From positions 1-64,000 of the forward strand of contig JAGMWU010000134.1 in assembly GCA_018697195.1 (NCBI GenBank): 64,000 nt of DNA. The letters are read 5' to 3'. Positions within the stretch are counted from its first letter, which is position 1; each line of letters starts with the position of its first letter. The stretch is from Certhia americana. Taxonomy: Eukaryota; Chordata; Aves; Passeriformes; Certhiidae. This document shows positions 35,960 through 47,999 of the stretch, one piece after another. The notes beneath the pieces are model-generated. The model ran no database searches, was not told the origin of the DNA, and saw only the letters and a program-made list of their open reading frames with translations. A program made the position numbers and the translations under genes.

Positions 35960-37180
35960 GGAAACTTCACCTGTGTGAAGAGCAAGCAGCAGACATTTCA
36001 AGAGCAGGTGAAAAGTGACCCCAACTATTCAATAACAGAGTCAAAATGCTGCATTTCCATGGGAAGCCTCAAACAGATTGACACAGATGTGACAGTGGCT
36101 CCCAAGGCAGCGCTGCTCCAGGACACATTGCTGGTGCACTTGCTCATTGCTGGTGCACTTGCTCACATCTCTGCATCCCTGACTTTGAGGCACTGGGAAA
36201 GGGGGGAAATTGTTTTATTACTGGAATGTCATTGTTGGGAATGGGAATGGAAGCGGACCTGGGACTGGGAGCATATTGCTGCAGCCTACAGAGAGTCCCA
36301 TGGCAGGTGGCCATCTGGTCAGGTGTCCATCCTCCAGCACTGCACAGCTGCAACAGCCCCCACAGCAGGTTTAGCAGGGGGATGGATTGTGGAGCGCAGG
36401 GCAGGGGCCACCCACAGCACTCCCACACTGCCCCAGGGAAAGCCCAGCTGGCAGCTCATGTGCCCAGGAACAGGGCAGGGGGGAAAGGCCCTTCCAGGGG
36501 CCATCCCAGGAGCTCACACTGCAGCCACGTTGGGATTCTGTGCTGGAGCCCCACGGGCACAGCACAGAGCCACCCCAACCTGCTCTGGGCGAGCAGTCAT
36601 CCATTCCCTGCTCCAGGGATCAGCACCTGTGGATGCTGCCCCAGAGCAGCTTTGCCTGCCTGAGCACCCTTAAAGCACAGGGGTCACTTCTGGACAGGGT
36701 GTGACAGTGGCTGTACCCAGAGTGGCCAGGATCAGCCCTGGGTGTCAGAGCCACCCCCACAGAGGGGCCAAAAATGTTGACCCTGACAGGCAGCAGAGCC
36801 ACCTGACTGCTCTGCTGGTGAGAGAGGCAGAGGGGGAAGCATGAAAAGGTGAGGAAGAGCAGCTCCCCTCAGGAGGGGATGGTGCTCTTTAAGGCTGCAG
36901 CACCATCCTCCTCCTGCCCCCCGTCCGCATGCCCTCAGAGGGGCCCTCCGTCCCCCATGCAGGGAGAACAGGGCAGCACAGCTCCCTGGGGGTCAGCAGC
37001 TCCTCTCCTGCCCCGTGTGGGCACAGCCGGATGGCTGCACACTCCCATGTAGTGGGGCTGCAGGGCAGGACTGCTGCCAGGTGCTGCATGTGCCCTCAGC
37101 ATCCAGCAGCAAGCCACTGCAGGAAGGCCACTGGCCAATTCCTCGCGGCCCTTGTGGCAAAGAGCTGTCCTTGACCACCT
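35960..37180. other. Intergenic DNA, no gene supported
   Basis: It contains a two-copy 19-bp tandem ttgctggtgcacttgctca at about 36128-36165. The remaining frames are compositional. Confidence 0.45.
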
Positions 37181-37184
37181 GCTC

Positions 37185-38120
37185 TCATCTGCCAGCCCTT
37201 CTCAGCTCATCCTTGAAGAGCTTGGCTTGGTCCTCACAACCCGTCAGAATCAGCACAAAGCTAAAGACCTTGGAATAAAGGAGAGGAATGTCAAGACACA
37301 GCAATATTTCTGGCTGGAGAGCCCTCTGAGCCCACATCCTCACATTTTGAGCCCTGCAAGGTGCCTCGGGGCTCTTGGGGTAGAGGCTGCAGTTGCTTTG
37401 CCTCCCATGCCAGAGCCCAGCCCTGGCCCTGGCCCGGGGCACAGGCACTGGCCTCCCCCAGCAAGGCTTCAGTAGCTCCACCTCCAACAAGTGTCTCCAG
37501 CACAGCGAGAGATTCCCACCGAGGGCCGGGGCAGGAGAGGGGCACACAGGGGGGTAACAGGGACATCAGGGCATAGTGAAGGTTGGCAGAGCCCTCTGAG
37601 ATCATCGAGGCCACCACTAAGCCATGTCCCCAGGTGCCACATCCACACAACCTTTGGAACACTTCCAGGGATGGTGACTCCACCACTGCTCTGGGCAGCC
37701 TGTGCCAGTGCCTGAGAGCAGACAGGGGCTGCTGGGGCTGGTGCCAGAGCTCCTCCACCTACTCAGGCCTTAACAGGGCCCACCACGGCTGCCCAAGGAA
37801 GTGAACAAAGGTGACGTGTCCAACAGAGCCCTCCTTGCTAGCTCAGGGACATGGCCACTGAAGTGCCTGGTACCTGTGCCATGGTGCTGCACAGCCAGGC
37901 ACGGAGCTCCCAGCCACGCCAGCACATCAGGGGCCAGCATGGAGCCGTGCAAAGCACCTCACCTCATCAATGGTCCACTTGGCCACCGTGGCTGCCGTGA
38001 TGCCAGCCACCCCCGGCAGCAGCTTGCAGTGCTGCTCCCAGCACAGGGACAGGGAGCGGTCGGGGTGGGTGGACAGGGCGGACATGAAGAGCGACTGGTG
38101 CACATTGTCTGAAGAAATAG
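37185..38120 (-). pseudogene. L3MBTL-type SAM-domain remnant (two exons)
   Basis: On the minus strand, exon 37963-38120 (158 bp, acceptor atccccag, donor gtgagg) encodes VHQSLFMSALSTHPDRSLS and then EQHCKLLPGVAGITAATVAK, WTIDE. Exon 37185-37268 (acceptor ttccaag) continues in phase with VFSFVLILTGCEDQAKLFKD. This matches the linker and first part of the C-terminal SAM domain of lethal(3)malignant-brain-tumour-like proteins (L3MBTL1 group), which are chromatin readers. The second exon runs without a donor into a stop at 37185, so the SAM domain is cut after its first half. No MBT repeats or zinc finger were seen nearby. It is probably a duplicated fragment. A live short isoform cannot be excluded. 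Confidence 0.7.
37570..37760 (+). mobile_element. CR1 LINE fragment
   Basis: CR1 tail phrases: gagatcatcgaggccaccac, then ggaacacttccagggatggtgactccaccactgctctgggcagcctgtgccagtgcctgag in order. It overlaps the intron of the L3MBTL-like remnant. Confidence 0.75.
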
Positions 38121-40536
38121 CTGGGGATAAAGCACAGCTTGTGATACGAGTTAAAGGACGAGAACATGCCATGCAGATATCCAGAGCTAGTGGCTGTCCC
38201 TTGAGTCAACAGGGGGTCAGTGTATCCAAGTGTTTGCTTGGTGGGATTAGGGATACTGGGCAAAGAAGTTGAGGCAAGCTTGGCTTTGTCTTGTTCTTCA
38301 TTTTCCACTCACCCCCAGTGGTGGGGGAGGACAGCCCGTGGTGAAAGGGATGCTGGATGGAATACACATCAGACATCTGCTTCTGTCAGGTATCAGCACT
38401 AAATGCCAAGCCAACCATCCAGCATCAGTTTCTGCATGGCAGCAACAATTTGTCACTTCATAACCAACTGATATTTTGGGGCACAACTTCCCACTCTCCC
38501 TGTCTGAAGAGGACAAGGCACCACAGAAGATACACAGCCAGAAAAAGGATCCGAATTCCATGCCATAAAGCACTCAAAGATTCCCAGCTATAACCCCAGA
38601 GCCAAAGTGAGGAGTGTTGTGAGCCCTGGCACAGGGCGGGGATGTCCCTTATGGATGGCCAACTCTGGCAGCTGACCACAAGCCCCTCCGTGGGGCAGAC
38701 CTGTATGAACCAAGGGAGACCTGCCCCCAGCACCCCCACCCACCCCAGCTCCTCCAGCCTTGCCCTACAATGACACCACGGCAGAGGACACCACTGACTC
38801 TGGGAGACCTCCTGATGGATCTTCTGCTACTTTGGAGGTCTCCCTCTAAAGAGACAGGCAGACTGATGTCTGACACAGTGGTCCCTTAATCCCTCCAAAC
38901 CCCCTTCAAGGGACAACCCACAAATCCCCTACGATCCCCCAGAGCTTCCCCTAAGACTCCCAGAACCCTTCCAGGCCCCTCCAGACCCCTCCAGTGCCGC
39001 CCGCCCAGCCCTCCCTCAGCACCCCAACATCCAGCCCCTTTCCTGAGCCGAGGAGCTCGAGGCAGTGAGGGAGGGGCGCAGGAAACTTCCCACCTCAGCC
39101 CAGCCCCTCTCGTCAATGGACAAGGCGGGGACTGTGAGCACCTGCTAAACCCCGTGTCTGAAAAATTGGAATGGATGAAAAAAAGCCATAAAACACCTCA
39201 AAGACCCAAAGCACCCTAAAACCGCCCAGGCCCCGTAACTAAAACTAATTTATCGACTGAATAATGAAATTCTGCCCTCGAACAGCTCGACTGCATCAAT
39301 ACTCAGGTTGGAAGCCGGCACCACAACCTCTCACATTTCCCTGCTTAAAACGTTAAAACCGCCTCGAGTGGCAACAAACCCTCCCCACAGCATCGAGGAA
39401 CCCCTCAATTAATGCCACTAATCAATCTCCAATCTTTTCTCACCACCACCACCAAGAGTCGCTCATCCCCCACTGACCGATGCCCTGCCCATCCCCCAGC
39501 AGGGATTGGCGGCTCCTGGCTTGCTGTGGCCACGCCCCTTTGGCCCCGCCCCCACCGGACTCACGTGCCAGCAGCCTCGAGCTGGGCCCGGGCAGGGCAG
39601 GCAGCGCTCCCTGGTGGCCGGGAGGACCATGAGCAGGCTTAGGGGGTGCGGGGTGGCACAGGGTCTGAGGGGGTCCCTGGGGCAGGGGGGGTGGCACAGC
39701 CTGGGGGGGAGAGGAGGGACAGCGAGGGTCACTCGGGGTGCTCATTATCATCTCATTTGCATGGGGGACTGGATTTTGACACGCACATGTAGGTGGGGAC
39801 ACCTGGCAGGGTGGGATGCAGGGACCCTGTCTGCAGTGCCTGCAGCAGCCCCGCGGGGCGCAGGGGCGCAGCTGCCTCACACACATGGGACAGGGCCAGA
39901 GACCCTGCGCTCAGCTGCGCCAGCAGCCCCGCCCCATAGCCACACCCCTTTCCTGCACCCTCTTCGTAATTCCCACTCTTTGCTGGGGCCATGCCCCTCC
40001 AGACTTCCCAGGTTTCCCCAGACACACCCCCATTGCAGGCCCCACCCCTCCTGAACCCCACCTTGCCCCACATCACCTTATCCCACCCCATATCCCTGGT
40101 CACACCAGGCCCCGCCCAGCTACACCCTGTTCCCTCCCATACCCCCACAGCCCCACCCCAGCCCCATCCCAGATACACCCCACTCACCAGAAGAACCTTG
40201 GCCTTGGTGGCGCTCATGAAGCCGCAGACCCCCATGGCCCCCCTGGCCTCGGTGCCCAGCGCCCCCGACAGAAGGGCCAGGGCTCCGGCCCCTGCCTGCC
40301 CATGATGTCAGAGGGTGGGGTCAGGACCAGCCAGGCCCTTGCATTGCAGTCACCCTGCTCATGCCACCCAGCTTAGCAGCTGGTCAAGGCCACTGGGGGC
40401 AAGGGCCCTCAGGGACACTGAGGTCAGCAACATCTGCAGGGACTCAAACCCCTGACCACTGACCACTCTGACCCAATGACCTCTGAACCCTCTGACCTCA
40501 GAGCACTCTGACCCCACTGCACTGGTACCCTGTCTT
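38121..40536. other. Mixed intergenic DNA with a GC-box cluster
   Basis: No gene is supported. C-rich low-complexity DNA lies at 38887-39030. A compact GC-rich patch at 39505-39640 contains ccacgcccc and ggccccgcccccacc, Sp1-type boxes, and could be a weak promoter. On the minus strand GFMSATKAKVLL with a following gtgagt at about 40175-40230 looks exon-like but was not placed in a family. The right edge (40430-40515) has short ctgaccact-type repeats just before the array resumes. Confidence 0.4.
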
Positions 40537-42098
40537 GAAGTGCAGAGGATAGGGAGAATGGTGGGAGGAGAAGGTGTCCTGGACGTCTCTGATGAGGTGC
40601 AAAGCCCCCTGAAGGACCACCTCAAGAAAGTGAATGGAAAAACAACATGCCATCCCTTTTGTGCTCTCAGATGCACACGGGACAGACTTATTGCCACAGC
40701 CTGCCAGACTGCATCCAGGAAACAATGGAGGCCAGAGCTGGTAGGAGAATGAGCCTCAAGCAAGGACAAAGCAGCGTCCTCTAGCAGCAAAAACTGGACA
40801 GAAAGTGCCCCTGCAGCACTGAATGTCGTCCACAATTGCCTGCCTTTTCTTCAGCAACTGCCGCTCTTCCTTTGTTCCAGCTGTCCAGGATTTAGGTGGA
40901 AGCTCATGCACGTGTCTTTAAGGTGATGCATGGGGAGAGGCCATGGCAGCTGCAGCGCAGGGCTATGTCCCTCTCACGATGGCACCAATGCCGCTGCCTT
41001 GGGATACCTGCCTGTGAAGGCGAGTCTGCCCGCAAGCATTGGCCATGGAAATCAGTCGAGGGCACAGGCTGCAGAGTAGCTGCCAACGCTCTGCGTGAGG
41101 CTGACAAGTCAAGAGAAAGCCACTCGTGGACAATCTGCATGAAGCTTCTGCCAAACCATGTGCATGGTGCCACAGTATCCCCGCTTCGGCAGCAGCAGCT
41201 AGCAGCCCTGCTCGAGGAGACATCGCCGCCCTCCCACATGGTGGAAGAAGCTCTGTGGGCCCAGCGGCTTGTGTCGGGGGCCCTTGGTCTCGGCACGAGG
41301 GCCTGTCAGGTGAGCACTGCCTCTGCACACACTGCCCTGGCAGCACACAGTGACCGTGCCCTGGCAGGGCTCCCTGCCTTCTGTTCCTGCCAGCCCGCCC
41401 TGGCACCTCGGATGCCCCACATTCCTGCTGGAGGACCACAGGGCCTCCAGGGCTTCTGTCCACAGGGTGGCGAGTGAGACACTCTGGGGAAGCTCCATGT
41501 GGCAGAAAAAAGTGGCGCCTGTGGGCCTGCTTATGGCTTCTGCACCAATTACTCAGGGCTTCCCACCAGACAGGCCCTTCAGGGGCCTTCCTGTGCCCTT
41601 GGAGCCTCTGCCACCCACTGCATACCACATGGCCCTCGTGCCTTCCCACACCTTGTCCCGGCAGGGCCTCCGCAAGCTCCCAGCCCTTCACGACCTCCCA
41701 CCCCCGTCCTCCTCAAGGCTCTCCCCCAGCCCGGCCAAGCTGTACCGGCAGCGCGCTAAGCCCCGCCGGAGATCCAGAGGCGCCCCATGAGAGGAACTCC
41801 AGAGCCCTCAGCAAGCCAGACGCACACACACGGGCAGGAGGACAAACACGGGCTCCTGCCAGGGACGGGCTGTGGCCATCTCCGGGCACCAGGCTCACAG
41901 GGATCCCAGACCAGCTCTGCCGGCAGCGTCAGGCTCAGCAGAAGCCCCAAGGCCAAGGGCTTCTGGCCATGTTCCCTTCCCCATGCACTCTGGGCAGATT
42001 CCTGAGTGAAGGACCCTTTTCCCCTCTTCCCCTTGCCCTAGTGGACACTAAGGCACCAGAGAAAGCTCCTGAGAGTTGCGGTGAATTGAACGTACTCT
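40537..42098 (-). repeat. MROH-like unit U3: 5' part only
   Basis: It matches U1 from about 6600 to 8020 and U4 from about 46230 to 47911, that is, the upstream part of a minus-strand unit. The match begins abruptly at 40537. Together with U2 (8020-8356) it would make one unit with its middle missing and about 32 kb of other DNA between the halves. Confidence 0.75.
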
Positions 42099-42103
42099 TT
42101 ATT
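42098..42103 (-). terminator. Poly(A) signal AATAAA of unit U4
   Basis: Minus strand ATATAAATAAAGAGTACG, conserved at the same place in units U2 (variant AATAAG), U4 and U5. It marks the probable 3' end of the MROH-like transcript. Confidence 0.6.
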
Positions 42104-44047
42104 TATATTCGAAAGAAGAACAAAAAGCGGAATAAACAAAAGGAACAATCACCCCCTGGATCACAAGTGGCGAAGCAGAGAGACAGCCTCCAATCAGGCC
42201 TACTCAGAGCTCCAGCAGACAGCCGGCCAAGGCCCACAGACAGGACGTTTTCTTACCATGCCTGCGGAACTGATGCTGCAGCATGCGCGGATGGAGCCTG
42301 GGAGATTATCCAATTCCCAGAGGACAAAGGCTGTTACAAGAGCCACGGCTTTGATGGCAGGCTGATGTCCTATGCTTGTCTTCAAGGGCGGCAGAGAAAG
42401 AGAACAGAGCCATGGTCAGATCCCGCATGTGCACGCACCTGAGGGACCCCCGTGCCGGGCCACCCCAGCCAGCTCTGGCACATGACCAGGAGGGAGCTAG
42501 GGACCACAATGAGATTCTGCCCCCAAGCTAATGGACACACTGCCCAGTGCCCTCAAAATCTTGTGGGGCTGTGGTCACGGACAGCTGGTCCGAAGAGGGA
42601 GCAGCGGAGCAGAGCCCGTGGCAGGCGGGGCAGGGATTGCAGCTTCCGACAGCTGGGGCTGGTGCGAGCCCCCTGCACTCCACTCACACTGACAGATGTG
42701 CTGGAGCTGTCGCTTGTGACCCCTGAGGTGCTGCCACAGCAATTGCTGAGAAGACAGAGCGTTGTCAGGGCCCCAGCGGCACACTCCCTGCCCTGGGCAC
42801 GCTGACAAGCCCTGTGGCAAATTGCCCTCGTGGCCCCGCAGGCTCAGACCGAGCCCTTGACGCAGGCTGCGGCCCGAGGCACGGCGGCGATGGGGGGGCG
42901 GCAGCAGCCCCAGGGCAGCGCGGGCTCGGCAGTGCAGGGGCGGGCCCTGGGATGGCGCTGACCGGGGCACAGACGGGTTGGGGCCGGCTGCAGCGGGGCC
43001 GGGTGGGGAGGGAGCCTAGGGCCTTGGGGATCACCAATGAAACTGATGGATGAACAGTCGAAGGGGACTCCTGTGGGCTGTGCAGGTACAGCAGGGCGTG
43101 GCGCCAGGTGTTCTGTGCCGGATCATCCTCTGCCAGCTGCAGAGAGCGCAGAGGGTGCACTTGGTGCAGGCTCACAGCTCATGGCCGGGCTCTCCGCAGG
43201 CCAGCGATGGCCTGCCCATCCTGCACGGCCCTGAGAGGCGGCCAGCAAGCGTGGTGGTGCCGGGCTATGCAGGGGCCAGAGGGACGCCTGCAAGGCGGGG
43301 GCGCCGTGGTGTGCCGGACCTGGCCCAAAGCCAGCCACAGAAGCCTGGAGCAGAGCCCCTGTGGCCCCGGGGAATGGGAGCAGTGTGTGGGGGTGCAGGC
43401 GGCACTCCCTCGGCTGCAGCACTGGGCAGGGCCGCAGCGCCAGCCACACACACTGAGCAGCGCGAGCTTGGGACTTCTCCAGCCTGAGGCTTTGGCTTCC
43501 GGTCTGTCCTTACCAGGCGCTCACCAACCTCCAGGTGCGATCCCACCTGCAACATCATCTTGGAGTCCTTCCTCTTCAGGAGTGGGGTGAGCAATACAGC
43601 GTTTCCCGGGAGGCCCGGAAGAGCAGCAGAACCCACAATGGCACCACAGCCCAGGGACCAGGACTCCCAGTCCTGGACCATGGCCGGAGGAGGCGGCAGC
43701 CGCCAGGTGTGCCAGAGCAGGAGGCAGCCGAGGCCCAATGCGGAGGGAAGCGGCAGCCGCTGAGTGCTCACCTCAAACCACACGTGGTCTCGCCTGGCAG
43801 TGGAGGAAATGCAGATGGAGCAGGCTCTGGAGCACGGTGACTTCAGGGCCCTTTTTTGTTCTTTGTTGAAAACTCACAGCATCTCGGGCTGCCGGAGAGG
43901 CCAGAGAACCAGCCAGCCCAGCGCTGCCAATGGCAGGGACAGGCCCGGATGCCCAGGGCATGGCGCACGGTCGAGGAGGTGTCTGATGGGCCCCTCTTCT
44001 GTGCTGTCCAGTGGCAAGGCCAGGGGGGTGGCATTGGCATGGACAGG

Positions 44048-44170
44048 GATGAGAGGGGACGGGACGGATGGGACGGGCCGGGAAGGGAGGGGACGGACGG
44101 GACGGGAAGGGACGGTACGGGATGGGATGGATGGGATGGGATGGATGGCTGGGATGGGATGGGATGGGGA
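44048..44170. repeat. GGGAC/GGGAT tract in unit U4
   Basis: Irregular GGGAC, GGGAAG and GGGAT units. It holds the same position relative to the flanking exons as the U1 and U5 tracts. Confidence 0.85.
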
Positions 44171-44189
44171 CCTGGGATAGAACGGGGCC

Positions 44190-44240
44190 GCCCCCACACC
44201 CCCCCCCCCCCCCCACCCCCCCCCCCCAAAGTAAAAAAAA
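44190..44240. repeat. Poly(C) and poly(A) homopolymer runs
   Basis: Two C runs of about 13-14 and 12-13 bases separated by short breaks, followed by gtaaaaaaaac. Only unit U4 has it; the U1 and U5 counterparts lack the run. Confidence 0.9.
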
Positions 44241-45282
44241 CAAAGCAAGCTGCAGGCACAGCCATGCAGCTCTGCCACACCCTCCTGAGTGCGCAGCTGC
44301 TCCGTCTTAGCTGTGTTCCTGGGGCAGTTCCAGGGCCTTCTTCTGTCATTCGCCCAGGCCAGCTTGGGCACGCTCAGGGGGCTCTGCGTACGTCACTGCC
44401 TGCTTCAGGGCAGACTTGACAGCAAAGATGGCTCAGGAAGCTCTGAGTCAGCAAGTACTGCAGTGGGCCTTTGAAGGTACAAGCTAAGCAAGGTGAAGTC
44501 ATTGGCAAGGCGATACAGGACAGCAATCCTGAACTCTGGTCTCCAGGGCTCCGGCCACAAGACAGGAGACTCCTCGCCAAGCCCACCGTGGTCAGCAAAT
44601 GCCACGGTCTGCCCTCGAGGGACACCGCAGAAGAGAAGCCTCGGGAAGACCCCCCGTCACCAAGTACCGTGGTCTGGCTCGAGGTTCACCTGCGAGTAGC
44701 GCCCTCGGAAAGATGGGTCAGCAAGGATGAGTGTGCTGTTGTGGGGGCTCTCACAGCACCGCTCTGTCGGTCCTGGCCCGTCGCGTGCTCCGAGCACTGT
44801 GGCGGGCTGTGGCCACCACTGCAAACCGTCTGTCACCAACATGTCACAAGGGCCCTTGGACATCATGTCCCGTCCCATGCACGCGGACCGTGCAACATGT
44901 GTCCCAAAGGGCCCTTGCAAAACACACCACCTGCCGGGGCCGCCCCCAGCCAGCCAAAGTGGCCCGGTCGGAAGGACTGCCTTGCCCTAAGGGTCAGAAG
45001 CTTGCTGGGTCTTCAGGAAGGCCTCAAAACCCTCAGCAAAAGGCTGCGCTGACCTCTGCAGGCTCAGGGCAGCGAAGGAGCCCCCAAAGCTGCCAAGCAG
45101 GCCGTGGGCAGGGGCATGGGGCCTTGCACAGAAGCTGCACTGCCTCTTGGGACACGTCCAGCTGGCGGCCATCCGAACCGCGGCCGTGTGACACAGAGAG
45201 GAACCGTGTGGGCCAGGGCCCGAATGCTGCTCGGAGCCCCCTGCGGCACAGGGAGCACTGAATCAGAAGGTGTGGCCGTAGT

Positions 45283-45600
45283 CTAGCTTGCCACATCTTT
45301 GACAGTGCTCCTGATGCAGCAGGCTCCTGCTATCGAGCACTGGGCAGCAGACTCGCAGTCGTGCTTGTGTTTCCCCAGGCTGCCTCCTTTTCTTTCTTCT
45401 TTCCCCCTTTTTCCCGTTGTCTGCCTCCCCTTGCCTGAGAGCCGATGACTCGCCTGTGTAACCTTTGAGTTGTGGTCCTTGGTTTTTATACACTGCCTAG
45501 CCGGGCTAGCCTTTACAAGCCAACCACACCTACGGGGGGTTTTGTGCCTTCCATCTAACGGCGGGCTGGTGGCGAAGCACCGGAGCAATGTGGCAACGTC
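45283..45600 (-). mobile_element. LTR-like insertion or divergent segment in U4
   Basis: About 315 bp replaces about 200 bp present in U1 (6090-6295) and U5 (54125-54335). On the minus strand it has a TATA-like gcagtgtataaaaaccaagg, a pyrimidine/purine-rich middle and ends near tgtggcaagct. It looks like a promoter-bearing LTR piece, but termini and family are not established. Confidence 0.4.
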
Positions 45601-45824
45601 AATGATGTTGCCCCTTCTTCTTAGAATTTGATTTTTGCATGGAAGGGGATAGCAGTAGCACAAAAACACCAACAGTTCGGAATTTCACCGGAAAAAAGAG
45701 ACTCCTCAGAGACACTGCCACGTTTCCTAGTGCTTCCTGTCTTCCCTGCGTTTTTGGAAAAACACAAGAGTTGGCCATCCTATGCTCTTCAAACTCCAGT
45801 TGTGGATGTCTGCCACATGGGGCA

Positions 45825-46215
45825 CCTTTTGGGGCCGGGCACTTCATGATATGAAGGGTTTTAACCTTGGAAGGGCAGCTTGGCAGAAAGAACCGGGTGA
45901 AAGGGAGTTTTGAGAACGACCAGGAAAGTAAAGTAAGTGGGTGAAGCAATCAAGATTTGAAGAAGTCCAAGTAGCAACAGAGAAGGGACAGGGATTTTGC
46001 AAACTTATGCAACTAATCAGAAGAAGAAGCATCACGTGATCAGCAAACTGTTAACCAATGGAAAAGCAAAATTTGTAGTGTTTGCGTGAAGATAGAGAAC
46101 ATGTGATAAGTAGCTGGCGTTGCTGAATAAAAGTAGGTTAGACTTGCCCACATTGGTGTGGTGTGTCTTTTCCCGTGTCTCGCCATGAAGCCCCCCAATC
46201 TGAAGAAGACCCCTG
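45825..46215 (+). mobile_element. LTR-like insertion in U4
   Basis: Absent from U1 and U5 at the equivalent site (tgacagctcatatccaaag). It ends with gctgaataaaagtaggtta (poly(A) signal at about 46125) and a U5-like ttttcccgtgtctcgccatgaa, then returns to ctaatatccaaagacag. It is best read as a solo LTR. The left border near 45823 is approximate. Confidence 0.6.
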
Positions 46216-47910
46216 GCAGCAGCTAATATCCAAAGACAGACGGGGCGTGCTGAGCGGCAATGGACAGACGGTCCCCAGTGAAAACATCAAAAGCGCAGAC
46301 AAGTGTAGAAGTAGTGCAGAGGTAGGGGAGAAAATTCAGGAAAAGTGGGGCGGAGAGGTGTCTGGGTCTCTGATGATGGTGCCAGCCCCCTGAAGGAGCA
46401 GCCAAAAGAACAAATGCTGGAAGCTGACATGTCCTTCCCTTTTGTGCTCGTCAGCTGCACACGGGACCGGACTTATTGCCACCTCTGGCACAAAAACCTG
46501 ACAGGAACGATGGAAGGACAGCGCTGGTAGGACATGCTCCAGCAAGGACAAGCAGGATCTTCCTAGCAGGCAACACCTGGGTATCCTCCGCAGGCAGCAA
46601 TATGTGCTCCCACTGCAGCCCTGATGGCGTCCACAATGCTGCTTTTCTTCAGCAACCTGCTGCTTCTTCCTTGTTCCAAGTCGTCCAGGATTTAGTTTGG
46701 AAGCTCATCACGTGTCTTAAAGGTGATCTGCATGTGGAGAGGCATGGCAGCTGCAGCGCAGGGCTCGGTCTCCTCCCGATGCACCAATGCCGCGCCTGGG
46801 ATACCTGCCTGTGGAAGGCGAGTCTTGCCTCAAGACATTGCCATGGAGCAGTCGATGGGAGGGACCAGGCTGCAGCTGTAGCTGCCAAGCTCTCTGGCTG
46901 GCTGACAGCAAGAGAAAGCCAAATGGGCCAATTCTGCTGAAGCTTCGCCAAACCCTGTGCAATGGGTGCCCCCCCACAGTATCACCCATTCGGGCGGCAG
47001 CAGATCAGCACCCTGCTCGAGAGATATCGCCCCCTCCCCATGTGGCAGAAGAAGAAGCTCTCTGTGGGCCCAGGGCTCTGTGTCAGGGGGCCCTCGGTCT
47101 CGGCACACATGTTCAGGTGCCAGCCCTGCCTCTGCCCACTGCCCTGGCAGCCACCCCAGGAACCGGTGCCCTGGCAGGTCCTTGCCTTCCTTGTTTCCCT
47201 GCCAGCCCGGCCCTGGAACCTCAGGGGATGTCCCCACCTTCCTGCTTGCGGGCCCCGCCTCGGGCTTCGCACAGGTGTGGGTGAGGGAGGAACACTCGGG
47301 GAAGCTCCATGGCAGGAACAATGGTGGCTGCCTGTGGGATGCTTTGGCCTTGGCACCCAATTACTCAGGGCGTCCCACCAGCCAGGACCCTCAGGGGCCT
47401 CCTGTGCCCTTGGAGCCTCCTGCCACCACTGCATTCCCACATGGCCCTCGTGACTCCCACCACCTGTCACGCAGGGCCTTCTGCAGCTCCTCAGGCCTTC
47501 ACGACCTCCACCAACCGTCCTCCTCAGGCTCTCCCCAGACCGGCCAAGATGACCTGGCACGCGGCGCAGCCCCGACGGATCTCCAGAGGAGCCCATGAGA
47601 GGCACCTCAGTAGCCTCGCCAATCCAGACAGCAACACAAGGGCAGGAGGACAACACCACGGCGCTTCTGCCAGGGACCAGGGTTGTGGCCATCTCGTGGC
47701 ACAGGCTCACAGGGATCCCAGCCGCTCTGGCCGGGCAGCCAGCGTAGGCCTCAGCAGAAGCCCCAAAGGCCAAGGGGTTCTGGCCCATGTTCCCTTCCCC
47801 ACTGCACATCGGGCAGCTTCCTGAGTGAAGGAACCCGTTTCCCCTCTTCCCTATGCCTGCGGGGACAAAGCACAGAGAAAGCTCCTGAGAGTCTGGGAAT
47901 TAAACGTACT

Positions 47911-47916
47911 TTTATT
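47911..47916 (-). terminator. Poly(A) signal AATAAA of unit U5
   Basis: Minus strand AATATAAATAAAAGTACG, conserved between units at the presumed transcript end. Confidence 0.6.
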
Positions 47917-47999
47917 TATATTCGAAAGAAGAACAAACAACGAAGGATAAACAAAAAGAAAAATTCCCCCCCTGGATCGGTTGCTGAAGCAGAAAGACA

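Larger units (their letters stand above)
42098..47911 (-). pseudogene. MROH-like unit U4, internally deleted and interrupted
   Basis: 42098-43880 matches the 3' part of U1 (to about 1650) and of U5. At about 43880 the match jumps to U1 position about 4765, so about 3.1 kb is missing, including all exons equivalent to 50964-52758 in U5. 43885-45280 then matches U1 4765-6150. An exon equivalent to U5 53116-53469 is recognisable at about 44290-44640 (LEGRPWHLLTTV) but frameshifted. Extra sequence occurs at 45283-45600 and 45825-46215. The remainder to 47911 matches the 5' part of the unit. It cannot encode an MROH HEAT array. Confidence 0.75.
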
